Of a DNA stretch of 64,000 bases, positions 1-8,213 are shown piece after piece. Positions within the stretch are counted from its first letter, which is position 1, and every line of letters begins with the position of its first letter. The DNA lies in NCBI GenBank assembly GCA_900314645.1, contig OMWB01000016.1:1-64000 (forward strand), read 5' to 3'. The stretch is from an uncultured Actinomycetes bacterium (lineage in GTDB: Bacteria > Actinomycetota > Coriobacteriia > Coriobacteriales > Atopobiaceae). Both the position numbers and the translations under genes were made by a program. Below the pieces are notes generated by a model that saw only the letters and a program-made list of their open reading frames with translations, was not told the DNA's origin and did not search any database.

Positions 1-678
1 GGCGTTGGTGATGGTCTCGAGCGTGGTGAAGGTCTTGGAGACGACGATCACGAGCGTGGTCTCGGGGTCGAGGCCCTTGACCTTCTCGGCGACGTCGTTC
101 GGGTCGATGTTGGAGACGAAGCGGCAGGCAGGGCCGGTGAGGTAGGGACGCAGGCCCTCATACACCATGACCGGGCCGAGGTCGGAGCCGCCGATGCCGA
201 TGGAGACGACGTTCTCGATGGCCTTGCCGGTGACGCCCTTCCACTCGCCAGAGCGGACGCGGTCGGCGAAGGCATACATCTTGTCCAGGACCTCGTTGAC
301 GTCAGCCACGGCATCCTGGCCGTCGACGATGAGCGTGCCAGCCTCAGTGGCAGGACGGCGCAGCGCGGTGTGCAGGACGGCGCGATCCTCGGTGGTGTTG
401 ATGTGGTCGCCACGATACATGGCGGCACGACGCTCCTCAAGACCCACAGCGCGGCCGAGGTCAGCAAGCAGCTTGACGGTCTCGTCGGTGATGAGGTTCT
501 TGGAGAGGTCGAAGTGCAGGTCGGACGTATCAAAGGAGAGCTTCTTGACGCGGTCGGGATCAGCCGCGAACCAATCCTTCAGGCTGATGCCCTCGGCCTG
601 CAGGGCGTCAAAGTGGTCCTGGAGTGCCTTCCACTCGGGGGTCTGGGTGACATCAATCGGTGCGGGAATCTGAGGCAT
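1..678 (-). CDS. pgi: Glucose-6-phosphate isomerase (N-terminal part, cut by window edge)
   Basis: Interconverts glucose 6-phosphate and fructose 6-phosphate in the cytosol, linking glycolysis with the pentose phosphate and gluconeogenic routes. The first 226 codons are present. The translation contains the sugar-binding signature region [11 protein letters not shown] near residue 150 and a following SNIDP stretch, both typical of phosphoglucose isomerases. The ATG at 678 is preceded by a good AAAGGAG ribosome-binding site, and the protein starts [10 protein letters not shown]. The C-terminal half lies beyond the left edge. It is transcribed divergently from the helicase gene to its right. 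Confidence 0.9.
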   Translation of the reverse strand, partial: MPQIPAPIDVTQTPEWKALQDHFDALQAEGISLKDWFAADPDRVKKLSFDTSDLHFDLSKNLITDETVKLLADLGRAVGLEERRAAMYRGDHINTTEDRAVLHTALRRPATEAGTLIVDGQDAVADVNEVLDKMYAFADRVRSGEWKGVTGKAIENVVSIGIGGSDLGPVMVYEGLRPYLTGPACRFVSNIDPNDVAEKVKGLDPETTLVIVVSKTFTTLETITNA

Positions 679-839
679 ATCCGGCTCCTTTCCTTTGGTT
701 GTTGTGCTTTCGGCACATGTATGGCTTAGGTTACCGCAATAGGCTTACGCTTCCGTGCCCAATCGACGGTTTTGCGGCAGACGGAACCACTTAAGGCTGT
801 CTGCGAACACGGTTCGCATCATGGGGCTTTCGCGGGGTT

Positions 840-869
840 TTGTTCCAGCGTCACGCAGTAGGCGATACT
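840..869 (+). promoter_or_regulatory. Candidate promoter for a leaderless helicase mRNA
   Basis: A -35-like TTGTTC (840-845) and a -10-like GATACT (864-869) are separated by 18 bases. The -10 ends six bases before the helicase ATG at 876, and no Shine-Dalgarno sequence is visible, so the transcript may begin at the A of the start codon. This is inferred from spacing only. Confidence 0.4.
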
Positions 870-875
870 GAACGT

Positions 876-2303
876 ATGACTACTACATTTGCCGAGCTCG
901 GGCTAAACGAGCAGATACTTACCGGGGTCGACGCCCTTGGCTTCACAGAACCCACCCCCGTCCAGGCCGAGGCCATCCCTTTGGTGCTTCAGGGCAGAGA
1001 CATCGTGGCGTCAGCGCAGACCGGCACGGGAAAGACTGCCGCCTTTGCGCTTCCTACGCTGCAGCGCATCGCGGGCCTTGCGCCCGCCGGCGCACAGGAC
1101 GCGTCCGTTGCCGCAGAGCCTGAAGAAATCGCAGGTGGGGATGCAGAGGACGCGCCTGCCGAGCAGCCCAAGCGCCGCCGGCGCCGTCGCCGTCGGGGCA
1201 AGGCCGCACCTGATGCGCCAACCCCCATCAAGGCCCCCGACGTACCTACGGCGCCGCTTGCGCTGGTGGTGACCCCCACGCGAGAGCTCGCGCAGCAGAT
1301 TGAGAAGGTGACCACCGTCGTTTGCCAGCATACGGGCCAGCGCTCGGTGATCGTGATGGGCGGGGCCCGCTTCGACCGCCAGATTGCGGACCTCTCGCGC
1401 GGCTGCGACCTTCTGGTGGCAACGCCGGGACGCCTCATCGACCTCATGGATCGTAAGATCGTGGACCTCAGCCAGGTGCACGTACTGGTGCTCGACGAGG
1501 CTGACCGCATGCTTGACATGGGCTTTTGGCCCAGCGTACGCCGCATCATGCAGGCGCTGCCGCAAGAACGCCAGAACCTGCTCTTCTCCGCAACCATCCC
1601 GCCCAGCATCAAGGGCACCATCGATGCCGTGCTGCACGACCCGGCAACCGTCGAGATCGCACGCATCGGCGAGACGGCCGACACCGTCGAGGAGCATCTC
1701 TGCCCCGTCACCCAGGGACAGAAGACGCAGCTCCTTGAGGCGCTCATCAAGTCCGGCGGTGCCGAGCCAGGCACGGTGCCCGAGCGCGTGCTGGTGTTTT
1801 GCCGCACCAAGCACCGCGTGGACGACGTGTCCCGCGTGCTGAAGAACGCAGGTTTCAAGGTTGACGTCATGCATGCGGACCGCCGGCAGGAGGCCCGCGA
1901 GAAGGCGCTTGCGCGCTTCCGCGACGGGCGCATCCAGGTGCTGGTGGCGACCGACGTCATGAGTCGCGGCATTGACGTCAGCGGCATCGATGCCGTGGTG
2001 AACTACGACGTGCCCATGGATCCGGAGGACTACGTGCACCGCATTGGCCGCACGGGCCGCGCCGGCGCCACCGGCCACGCCTACACCTTTGTCGCTCCCG
2101 ACGAGATCACGCCGCTGCGCGAGATCGAGTACTTCACCCACAAGCTCGTGCCGCTGTGGGACCTGCCTGGTTTTTCCTACGACCAGAACCGCATCATCCC
2201 GTCCGAGGGCCGCAGCACCACAAAACCCATGCGCACGATGTTCTCTGGCTCGCGCTCGCGCGGCCGCGGACCCGTCGGCGGACGTTACGGACGCCATTAC
2301 TAA
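876..2303 (+). CDS. DEAD-box ATP-dependent RNA helicase with Arg-rich insertion
   Basis: ATP-dependent RNA helicase of the DEAD family (RhlE/CshA-like), expected to remodel RNA in ribosome assembly or mRNA decay. Motifs occur in order: Q motif (FTEPTPVQ, residues 23-30), Walker A (AQTGTGKT, 47-54), PTREL (134-138), TPGR, DEAD, SAT, then in the second RecA domain TDVMSRGID and HRIGRTGRAG. The C terminus has a short RGRG tail. An unusual acidic/Ala-rich insert holding a run of eight or nine arginines occupies about residues 72-126, between motif I and motif Ia. The ATG at 876 was chosen over an upstream in-frame start because the Q-motif spacing fits and a promoter lies just before it. 475 residues. 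Confidence 0.9.
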   Translation: MTTTFAELGLNEQILTGVDALGFTEPTPVQAEAIPLVLQGRDIVASAQTGTGKTAAFALPTLQRIAGLAPAGAQDASVAAEPEEIAGGDAEDAPAEQPKRRRRRRRRGKAAPDAPTPIKAPDVPTAPLALVVTPTRELAQQIEKVTTVVCQHTGQRSVIVMGGARFDRQIADLSRGCDLLVATPGRLIDLMDRKIVDLSQVHVLVLDEADRMLDMGFWPSVRRIMQALPQERQNLLFSATIPPSIKGTIDAVLHDPATVEIARIGETADTVEEHLCPVTQGQKTQLLEALIKSGGAEPGTVPERVLVFCRTKHRVDDVSRVLKNAGFKVDVMHADRRQEAREKALARFRDGRIQVLVATDVMSRGIDVSGIDAVVNYDVPMDPEDYVHRIGRTGRAGATGHAYTFVAPDEITPLREIEYFTHKLVPLWDLPGFSYDQNRIIPSEGRSTTKPMRTMFSGSRSRGRGPVGGRYGRHY

Positions 2304-2309
2304 AAAGCC

Positions 2310-2380
2310 CATCGCCCTTTGGACGCCATTTTTGCAGAAACCGCAGGTCGTTTTGCAACCGAGGCGTCCAAAGGGCGATG
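2310..2380. repeat. Hairpin element family A, copy 1
   Basis: A perfect 18-bp inverted repeat (2310-2327 with 2363-2380) encloses a 35-nt loop. Its left arm begins 7 nt after the helicase stop. The stem and most of the loop recur at 46714-46782, 44 kb away. It probably ends the helicase transcript, although no T-tract follows. Confidence 0.8.
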
Positions 2381-2401
2381 ACTATGCCTAGGAGCGCTCA
2401 C

Positions 2402-3688
2402 ATGAAGCAGGTTCGGCCCTATCCGCAGGTCATCGTTACGCGCAAGGCGGCCAAGGCGCTCGCCGGAGGCCATCCGTGGGTCTTTGAGGGCGAGGTTCTG
2501 CGCACTGAGCCCTCCCCTGCCGACGGCACCGTGGCAACCAACGGCTGCGTCGTGGACGTGTTTGAGGAAAACGGCACGTGGCAGGGCGCGGGCCTGCTGT
2601 CAGAGCAAAGCAAGATCCGCGTGCGCATCGTCACGCGCAACGCCAACGACCGCATCGACGAGTCGTTCTGGCATCGCAAGCTCACCTGGGCGTGGAATCA
2701 CCGCGTCACTACCATGGGTGCCCGCGCGACCTGCGCGTGCGGGGACGCCCCCGACACCGACAGCTGCCGCGTGCTCTTCAGCGAGGCCGACGCCTTCCCT
2801 GGCCTCGTGGTCGACCGCTATGAGCAGGTGCTGGTCGCGCAGGTAGGCACCGTGGGCATGGAACGGCTGCGGCCGACGCTCTACCCCATGCTGCTCGACG
2901 TGCTCCGCGCTGACGGTCAGGACGTGCGCGGCATCTACGAGCGCAACGACGCCCCCACCCGGCAGAAGGAGGGCTTGCCTCTGTACAAGGGCTGGTGGGA
3001 CGGCGCTGAAGCACTCGACACGCACGTGCTGGTGCACGAGAACGGCCTGTCGTTCTCACTTGACCTCGAGAACAGCCAGAAGACGGGCTTCTTCCTTGAC
3101 CAGAAGTACAACCGCCGCGCCGTGCGCGACCTCGCCCACGGCCGGCGCGTGCTCGACTGCTTCTGCCACGTTGGCCCCTTTGGCATGAACGCCGCTGCGG
3201 GCGGCGCCAGCTACGTGCGCTGCGTGGACGTGAGCCAGACGGCGCTCGACCTTGCCGCGCACAACGCCGCGCTCAACGGCATGTCTGACGTCATCGACTT
3301 CACCTGCGCGGACGTGCTGTCCTACCTGCCTGAGCTGCGCAAAGACCGCCAGCTGCTGCGCGACGAGGGTGGCCCCTTCGACCTCATCGTGCTCGATCCG
3401 CCCGCCTTTACCAAGAGCCGTGGCACCGTGCGCAACGCGGCGCGCGGGTATCGCCAGATCAACTGCGACGCCATGCGCTTGCTGCCACGCGGGGGCTACC
3501 TGGCAACCTGCAGCTGCTCGCACTTCATGACGAGAGACCTTCTGGCACAGGCTATCGCAGAGGCTGCCCACGACGCCAACGTGCAGCTACGGCAGGTTGA
3601 GGAGCGCCAGCAGGCGCCCGACCACCCCATCGTCTGGGGCATCCCTGAGACGCACTATCTGGACTTCTTTATCTTCCAGGTGGTGTAG
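2402..3688 (+). CDS. Class I rRNA methyltransferase, RlmI/RlmKL type, with N-terminal PUA domain
   Basis: Predicted SAM-dependent 5-methylcytosine-type 23S rRNA methyltransferase. An N-terminal PUA-like RNA-binding segment (KAAKALAGGHPWVFEGEV) is followed by a Rossmann methyltransferase core with the SAM loop VLDCFCHVGPFG and the catalytic-type motif DPPAFTKSR. A late SCSCSHF stretch supplies cysteines found in this family. The ATG at 2402 has an AGGAG site seven bases upstream; in-frame codons further upstream run into hairpin A and are unlikely to be translated. 428 residues. It lies on the same strand as the helicase but is separated from it by the hairpin. The exact target nucleotide cannot be told from sequence. 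Confidence 0.85.
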   Translation: MKQVRPYPQVIVTRKAAKALAGGHPWVFEGEVLRTEPSPADGTVATNGCVVDVFEENGTWQGAGLLSEQSKIRVRIVTRNANDRIDESFWHRKLTWAWNHRVTTMGARATCACGDAPDTDSCRVLFSEADAFPGLVVDRYEQVLVAQVGTVGMERLRPTLYPMLLDVLRADGQDVRGIYERNDAPTRQKEGLPLYKGWWDGAEALDTHVLVHENGLSFSLDLENSQKTGFFLDQKYNRRAVRDLAHGRRVLDCFCHVGPFGMNAAAGGASYVRCVDVSQTALDLAAHNAALNGMSDVIDFTCADVLSYLPELRKDRQLLRDEGGPFDLIVLDPPAFTKSRGTVRNAARGYRQINCDAMRLLPRGGYLATCSCSHFMTRDLLAQAIAEAAHDANVQLRQVEERQQAPDHPIVWGIPETHYLDFFIFQVV

Positions 3689-3737
3689 CCGGAGGCGACG
3701 GCCACAGGTCCGGCTGCGCCGTTGGCTCAGACGTCAG

Positions 3738-4724
3738 CTATTCGGCGCTACGGAGCTGGGCATCGAGTGCGGCGTGCAGCACCTGGCCGTCGACGTTTCC
3801 ACCAGTGATGACAATGGCGATGTCATGGCCGCCCACGAGGTCGGGATACTCGCGCACGGCGGCGACTGCCATGGCGCTTCCGCCCTCGATGACGCACTGC
3901 TCCTCTATCGCCATGAAGCACATCGCGTCAAGAATGGCCTTCTCCTCCACGATGATGATCTGGTCAATGAGGTCGGGCAGCATCTCAAAGGCGAGGGTTC
4001 CGCAGCCACCCACCACGGCATCGCAGACGGTGTCGCCCAGCACGGGATAGTGGCGGTAGTGCACGAAATCCGCCAAGGACATCGCGACGGCGGGACACGC
4101 GGCCGTCTGCACGCCCACAATGCGCACGTCAGGGTTCACGGCCTTTGCCGCCACGGCAACGCCCGTGATCAGGCCGCCGCTTCCCATAGGCACCACGATG
4201 GTGTCAACCTTGGGGTGCACGGCCATGATCTCGTAGCCAACCGTTCCCTGGCCGGCATAGACGCGCGGGTCGCGGTCGCCGGGATCGACATAGAAGAGCT
4301 CGTGACGGTCGATGTAGTTAAGGCCCAGCGTCAGGGCCTCGTCGTAGTTGTAACCCATCTGCATGACGCGGGCGCCGTAAAAGCGGATGCGGTCGAGCTT
4401 GTTCTTGGGCGTGTCAAACGGCACGACGACCACGCAGTTCTCAATGCCCAGCAGCTTGCAGGCGTAGCTCACCGCTATGCCATGGTTACCCGTCGAGATG
4501 GTGCCCACGCCGCGCTCAATCTGCTCGCGCGGGAGCTGTGCCAACACGTTGAGGGCACCGCGAATCTTGAAGCTCTTTCCCAGCTGCTGGCTTTCGAGCT
4601 TGAAGCGGTAGCGATGCTCCTCGTCGTTGAGGTAGATGGAGTCTTCGAGCGGCGTCCTCCTGATGAAGTCAGCGATACGCACGTAGGCCATTCGTACGTC
4701 TTGGCCAGTGAACTGCTGTAGCAT
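3738..4724 (-). CDS. Threonine/serine dehydratase (PLP-dependent fold type II)
   Basis: Deaminates threonine (and probably serine) to the 2-oxo acid and ammonia. The Schiff-base lysine is K53 in SFKIRGALN, and the phosphate-binding glycine loop GSGGL and the STGNHG substrate loop are present. At 328 residues it matches the short catabolic (TdcB-like) enzymes without an ACT regulatory domain, so feedback by isoleucine is not expected. The ATG at 4724 has an AGAGGGG site. It converges on the methyltransferase gene with a 49-nt gap. Other PLP ammonia-lyases of the same fold (EutB-like, racemases) cannot be fully excluded. Confidence 0.8.
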   Translation of the reverse strand: MLQQFTGQDVRMAYVRIADFIRRTPLEDSIYLNDEEHRYRFKLESQQLGKSFKIRGALNVLAQLPREQIERGVGTISTGNHGIAVSYACKLLGIENCVVVVPFDTPKNKLDRIRFYGARVMQMGYNYDEALTLGLNYIDRHELFYVDPGDRDPRVYAGQGTVGYEIMAVHPKVDTIVVPMGSGGLITGVAVAAKAVNPDVRIVGVQTAACPAVAMSLADFVHYRHYPVLGDTVCDAVVGGCGTLAFEMLPDLIDQIIIVEEKAILDAMCFMAIEEQCVIEGGSAMAVAAVREYPDLVGGHDIAIVITGGNVDGQVLHAALDAQLRSAE

Positions 4725-4831
4725 GGGGCGCCCCTCTCCTTGGCTTGCTTAAAAGATAGCAAATCATCGGTGAGTGGCGCCCGTATGCATAAGGGTAGCA
4801 ACAATTCTGCAGCCGCAGTAAGGAAGACCGA

Positions 4832-4877
4832 TAAGGGACAACCCCCGTAATCCTGAAATCACGAGGGTCGTCCCTTA
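4832..4877 (-). terminator. Hairpin downstream of phosphofructokinase gene
   Basis: Two 17-nt arms (4832-4848 and 4861-4877) pair with two mismatches around a 12-nt loop, with some further pairing outside. It follows the stop of the minus-strand gene at 4903. It resembles the long gene-end hairpins seen elsewhere in the window. Confidence 0.6.
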
Positions 4878-4902
4878 CCAGTCTTGTTGTGAGTTGCGGA
4901 GG

Positions 4903-5841
4903 TTAGTCCTCCGTGACCTCCTCGATGCCCACCTTGTCGATGAGCGAGTCAACCAGCTCGCGCGGGGCGGCCTGGGTGCCAGACTGCATGACGTTGGCGG
5001 AGCCGGTGGCCATGGAGAGGTTGATGGTGTCCTCAAGAGACATGCCCTCGTCGCCCGCGTAGGCGATAGCGGCGACTACGGAGTCGCCGGCGCCTACCGT
5101 CGAGCCAACCTTAACCTTGGGCGAAATGGCACGAAGCACGCGCTCGGGCGTGACGAAGAGCGCGCCGGCGCCGCCCATGGAAACGGTAACCCACTCGACG
5201 CCGCGGGCCATGACCTCGCGCGCGGCAGCGGCAATCTCGCCGATGTCAGAGAGGGTGCGGCCCACGAGGCCAGAGAGCTCGTGGTCGTTGGGCTTGACCA
5301 TGGTGGGGCCAGCGTCCAGCGCCGCGTCAAAGACGGCGCCGTCGGCGTCGAGGAAGACCTTGGCGCCAGCTTCCTTGCAGGCCTTGGTCCACGTGGCATA
5401 CGTGTCAACCGGAGCGCCAGCGGGAATGCTGCCAGCCAGAACCACCGTGTCGCCCTCCTCGATGTCGGCGACGAGGCGGTCGAGCAGTGCGGTGAGGTCA
5501 GCGTCGGTCACGACCGGGCCGGGCTCGTTGATGTCGGTGTTGGTGTGATTGACGGCGTCAACCACCTTGAGGTTGGTGCGGGTCTCGCCCTCGGCGTATT
5601 GGGCGACGACCTCGATGCCTGCATCCTTGACCATGCGCTCGAGCTGAGCACCGGCATTGCCTGCCAGCAGCGCATAGGCCACAGAGTTTCCGCCGAGCTC
5701 CTTGATCACCTTGGAGACGTTGATGCCCTTACCACCGGCATCAACGCGCATCTCAGTGATGCGGCTCACGGCATCAAGCTTGAAGTTGGGAACCTGGACC
5801 GTCTTGTCAAGGGCGGGGTTAAGACACACGGTGCGAATCAA
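4903..5841 (-). CDS. fruK: 1-phosphofructokinase (PfkB family)
   Basis: Phosphorylates fructose 1-phosphate to fructose 1,6-bisphosphate; tagatose-6-phosphate kinase activity is an alternative for this subfamily. The N-terminal TVCLNPALDKTV, the DAGGKGINV loop and the C-terminal anion-hole/catalytic signature GAGDSVVA are those of the LacC/FruK branch of PfkB kinases. I place the start at a TTG (5841) because a strong AAGGAAGGAG site precedes it by seven bases and the product then begins MIRTVCLNP like relatives; longer in-frame starts lack such a site. 312 residues. No fructose PTS genes are in the window, but the fructan-type locus begins 0.7 kb away beyond tadA. Confidence 0.8.
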   Translation of the reverse strand: MIRTVCLNPALDKTVQVPNFKLDAVSRITEMRVDAGGKGINVSKVIKELGGNSVAYALLAGNAGAQLERMVKDAGIEVVAQYAEGETRTNLKVVDAVNHTNTDINEPGPVVTDADLTALLDRLVADIEEGDTVVLAGSIPAGAPVDTYATWTKACKEAGAKVFLDADGAVFDAALDAGPTMVKPNDHELSGLVGRTLSDIGEIAAAAREVMARGVEWVTVSMGGAGALFVTPERVLRAISPKVKVGSTVGAGDSVVAAIAYAGDEGMSLEDTINLSMATGSANVMQSGTQAAPRELVDSLIDKVGIEEVTED

Positions 5842-5936
5842 GGGGAACTCCTTCCTTTGCTGTGAATAGGTCACGTTCACGTACTACTAGCATATACTCA
5901 ACTGGTGGCAACTACACACAAGAAGCAGGTAGACGC

Positions 5937-6395
5937 ATGCAGAATGACGAGCAATACATGCAGACGGCTCTCGAGGAGGCGCGCATTGCCGCTTCTGAAG
6001 GTGAGGTGCCCATCGGAGCTGTGGTGGTGTGCGACGGTGTCGTGGTTGCGAGGGCGCACAACCGTCGCGAAAACGACGCGGACCCGTCAGCTCATGCCGA
6101 GTTTCGCGCCATGCTCGAGGCATCGCGCGCGCTGGGGCGGTGGCGTCTGACGGGCTGCACGGTCTATGTGACGCTTGAGCCGTGCCTCATGTGCGCGGGG
6201 CTCATGGTCAACGCGCGCATCGATCGTTGTGTGTACGGCGCGTCAGACCCGAAGGGCGGAGCTTTGGGCACGCTCTTTGATGTGAGCAACGACCCCCGCC
6301 TCAACCATGCGTTCAGGGTGACCCCGGGCGTCTGCGCCGACGAGTGCGCGCAGGTCCTGCGAGACTTCTTCAAGGCGCGCCGCAAGCACTCGTAG
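5937..6395 (+). CDS. tadA: tRNA-specific adenosine-34 deaminase
   Basis: Converts A34 to inosine in tRNA-Arg(ACG), needed to decode CGN codons. Zinc and catalytic residues are visible: H53-A-E55 and P-C83-L-M-C86. 152 residues, the normal length for bacterial TadA. The ATG at 5937 has a modest AGCAGGT upstream. It is divergent from fruK across a 95-nt promoter region and is followed at once by a very long palindrome. Confidence 0.92.
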   Translation: MQNDEQYMQTALEEARIAASEGEVPIGAVVVCDGVVVARAHNRRENDADPSAHAEFRAMLEASRALGRWRLTGCTVYVTLEPCLMCAGLMVNARIDRCVYGASDPKGGALGTLFDVSNDPRLNHAFRVTPGVCADECAQVLRDFFKARRKHS

Positions 6396-6397
6396 CT

Positions 6398-6480
6398 CCC
6401 CTCGGTGGGACACCCAGCCCGGAGGTTTCTGTCCCACCAAGTGGGACAGAAACCTCCGGGCTGGGTGTCCCACCGAGGGG
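6398..6480. repeat. Hairpin element family B, copy 1 (40-bp perfect stem)
   Basis: Positions 6398-6437 and 6441-6480 are exact inverted copies around a 3-nt CAA loop. The element starts 2 nt after the tadA stop, between converging genes. A close relative lies at 16020-16090. It would form an extremely stable RNA hairpin on either strand and probably acts as a bidirectional transcription end. Confidence 0.9.
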
Positions 6481-6501
6481 CGCGGACCCATGTCGCAAAG
6501 G

Positions 6502-6533
6502 AAGGGCGGCAGGATTGCTCCTGCCGCCCTTTT
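6502..6533. terminator. Bidirectional intrinsic terminator
   Basis: AAGGGCGGCAGG and its complement pair across a 6-nt loop, followed by a short T-run on the plus strand. It lies between the convergent tadA and GH32 genes. Confidence 0.75.
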
Positions 6534-6556
6534 GGCTCTCTCGTGCGTTTAGCAGC

Positions 6557-8155
6557 TTACGCGGGAAGCTTCATCGTGATGTTGCTGAAGGTAGCGTTGC
6601 CGCCGTCAACAAACAGGCCGATATGCGCGCCGTTGGTGGAATGGGTGATGCGGGAACCGTGGGCCTTCAGGCCGTCCACGTAGAGCACGACGATCTCGTT
6701 CTCGCACACCAGCTTCACGTGATGGGTGTAGCTGCGGTCGAAGTCAAACTTCGTGATTGCGCCAGGCTCCATCGTCCTGAGGTCAGAAATCTGGTAACCC
6801 TCAAAGTGCAGCGCGTCCTTGCGGGCATCCAGGGCCATGGCGGTCCAGGTCGGGTCGTTCTCGCTGCCACCAAAGGCAAAGCCGACGCAGCCATCCTGCT
6901 CCATCGTCACGTCGCATTCCAGCGTCATCGTGGCGGGACGCGTGCCCAGATCAGCCAGCGCAAACGCGTCTGCCTCTGAGGACAGCGCAACCTTGTTGCC
7001 GTCAATCTGCACGTCACCTATCACTGCCGCGGCGTTGATGGGCTTGTCGACGGTGAAGTAGTCGTTGAAGACCTCGGGCGCCTTCACGCCGAGCTTCCCA
7101 TCCTCAAGCTGGTAGATCTCGTGATTCATGACGTTGCCGGCCCACTGGTAGATGCCGGAGTCGGAGCTCAGGCCAGCCTGGCCAATCCACGCACACAGAT
7201 AGATGTGGTCACCAATCTGAGCGGTCTTGCCCGCATAGAAGATGAAGCCAGCGCCTTCCGTCAGGCCCTTGCCGTCGAGGATGTTGTCCCTCGGGGGCAC
7301 GAAGGGACCGTAGATGGAGTCGCTCACCGCATAGTAGGTGACGCAATCCCAGCTGTAGGTGAGATACCACTTGTCGCCAATCTGGAACAGGTCAGGGCAC
7401 TCGCACATGTACTGTGCCATGGGGGCGAACATCGGCCCCACGAGCTCCCAGTTCACCAGGTCGTTGGAGGTGTACTTGAGCACCACGCCGCTCAGTTCGT
7501 CATTGCGCGCAGCCATGAGCAGCCAGTAGCAGCCCTCTTCCTCAACCCAGAAGACCTCGGGGTCACGGAAGTCGTCCTTGGAGTAGCCCTCCGGCGCAAA
7601 GAACAGGGGCTCGGGATCCTTGACCCAGTTCTCCCCGTCCGTGCTGGTGGCGTGCATGGCGCACTCTTTGCCTCTTCCGCCGTTGCCCGTGTCGTTATGA
7701 CCGGTGTAGAAGAGGTGGTACAGGCCGTTCGCGTCCTGCATGACGGAGCCGGTGCCCAATGCGGGGTCGGGGTCAGAGCCCTGGCCGTAGTTCAGCACCA
7801 TGCCATGATCCTCATAGCCATAGAGCTTCTGGGTGCTGTACTTGTAGATGGGGTGGTAGCCCTGGCCGTTGTGGCTGGTGTCGTAGAGGTAGTACAGCTC
7901 CAGCGTGCCATCAGAGGTCACGAAGGGCATGACGTCGCCCACGTAGCCACCCTCCGGTCCCGGATACAGGTTGTACTCCACCGCCTGATAGGGATCGTCC
8001 GGCAACGGCGCAGCCAGCGATACGGTAGCCTCTTCCTCCGTGGTTGCCTCTGGCTGGGTCGTGTCGGCGGGCTCTGCGGAGCCTCCCGCGCCGCACCCCG
8101 ACAGAAGCAAGACCAAGGCCAAAGACAGAGCGAGCAGATGCTGCCATTTGCGCAT
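6557..8155 (-). CDS. GH32-family lipoprotein, probable surface fructan hydrolase
   Basis: Predicted membrane-anchored beta-fructosidase (levanase/inulinase type). A lipoprotein signal peptide ends at LLLSG-C21. The five-bladed-propeller motifs of GH32 are recognisable: GDVMPF with D74 in the nucleophile position, FRDP (196-199) and the acid/base EC motif (C-E252-C-P). The region after about residue 370 looks like the C-terminal beta-sandwich module of this family (ATMTLECDVTMEQ, HVKLVCENEIVVLYVDGL). The ATG at 8155 has an AAGGAG site; a GTG 3 codons upstream is too close to that site. The WMNDPNG sequence of classical GH32 is replaced, so the activity could be on another fructan-like substrate or a GH68/GH43 relative. 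It lies 59 nt downstream of the giant repeat lipoprotein and is probably co-transcribed with it. Confidence 0.8.
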   Translation of the reverse strand: MRKWQHLLALSLALVLLLSGCGAGGSAEPADTTQPEATTEEEATVSLAAPLPDDPYQAVEYNLYPGPEGGYVGDVMPFVTSDGTLELYYLYDTSHNGQGYHPIYKYSTQKLYGYEDHGMVLNYGQGSDPDPALGTGSVMQDANGLYHLFYTGHNDTGNGGRGKECAMHATSTDGENWVKDPEPLFFAPEGYSKDDFRDPEVFWVEEEGCYWLLMAARNDELSGVVLKYTSNDLVNWELVGPMFAPMAQYMCECPDLFQIGDKWYLTYSWDCVTYYAVSDSIYGPFVPPRDNILDGKGLTEGAGFIFYAGKTAQIGDHIYLCAWIGQAGLSSDSGIYQWAGNVMNHEIYQLEDGKLGVKAPEVFNDYFTVDKPINAAAVIGDVQIDGNKVALSSEADAFALADLGTRPATMTLECDVTMEQDGCVGFAFGGSENDPTWTAMALDARKDALHFEGYQISDLRTMEPGAITKFDFDRSYTHHVKLVCENEIVVLYVDGLKAHGSRITHSTNGAHIGLFVDGGNATFSNITMKLPA

Positions 8156-8213
8156 TGTGAACACTCCTTTCCTTTCTCTGATCCAGTGGATCGCGTAGAA
8201 GGTCGTCTAGTCG

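Noticed and set aside
5842..5880. Longer N terminus for the 1-phosphofructokinase
   Set aside because: Upstream in-frame codons lack a ribosome-binding site, while a strong one sits directly before the TTG at 5841, giving the family-typical start.
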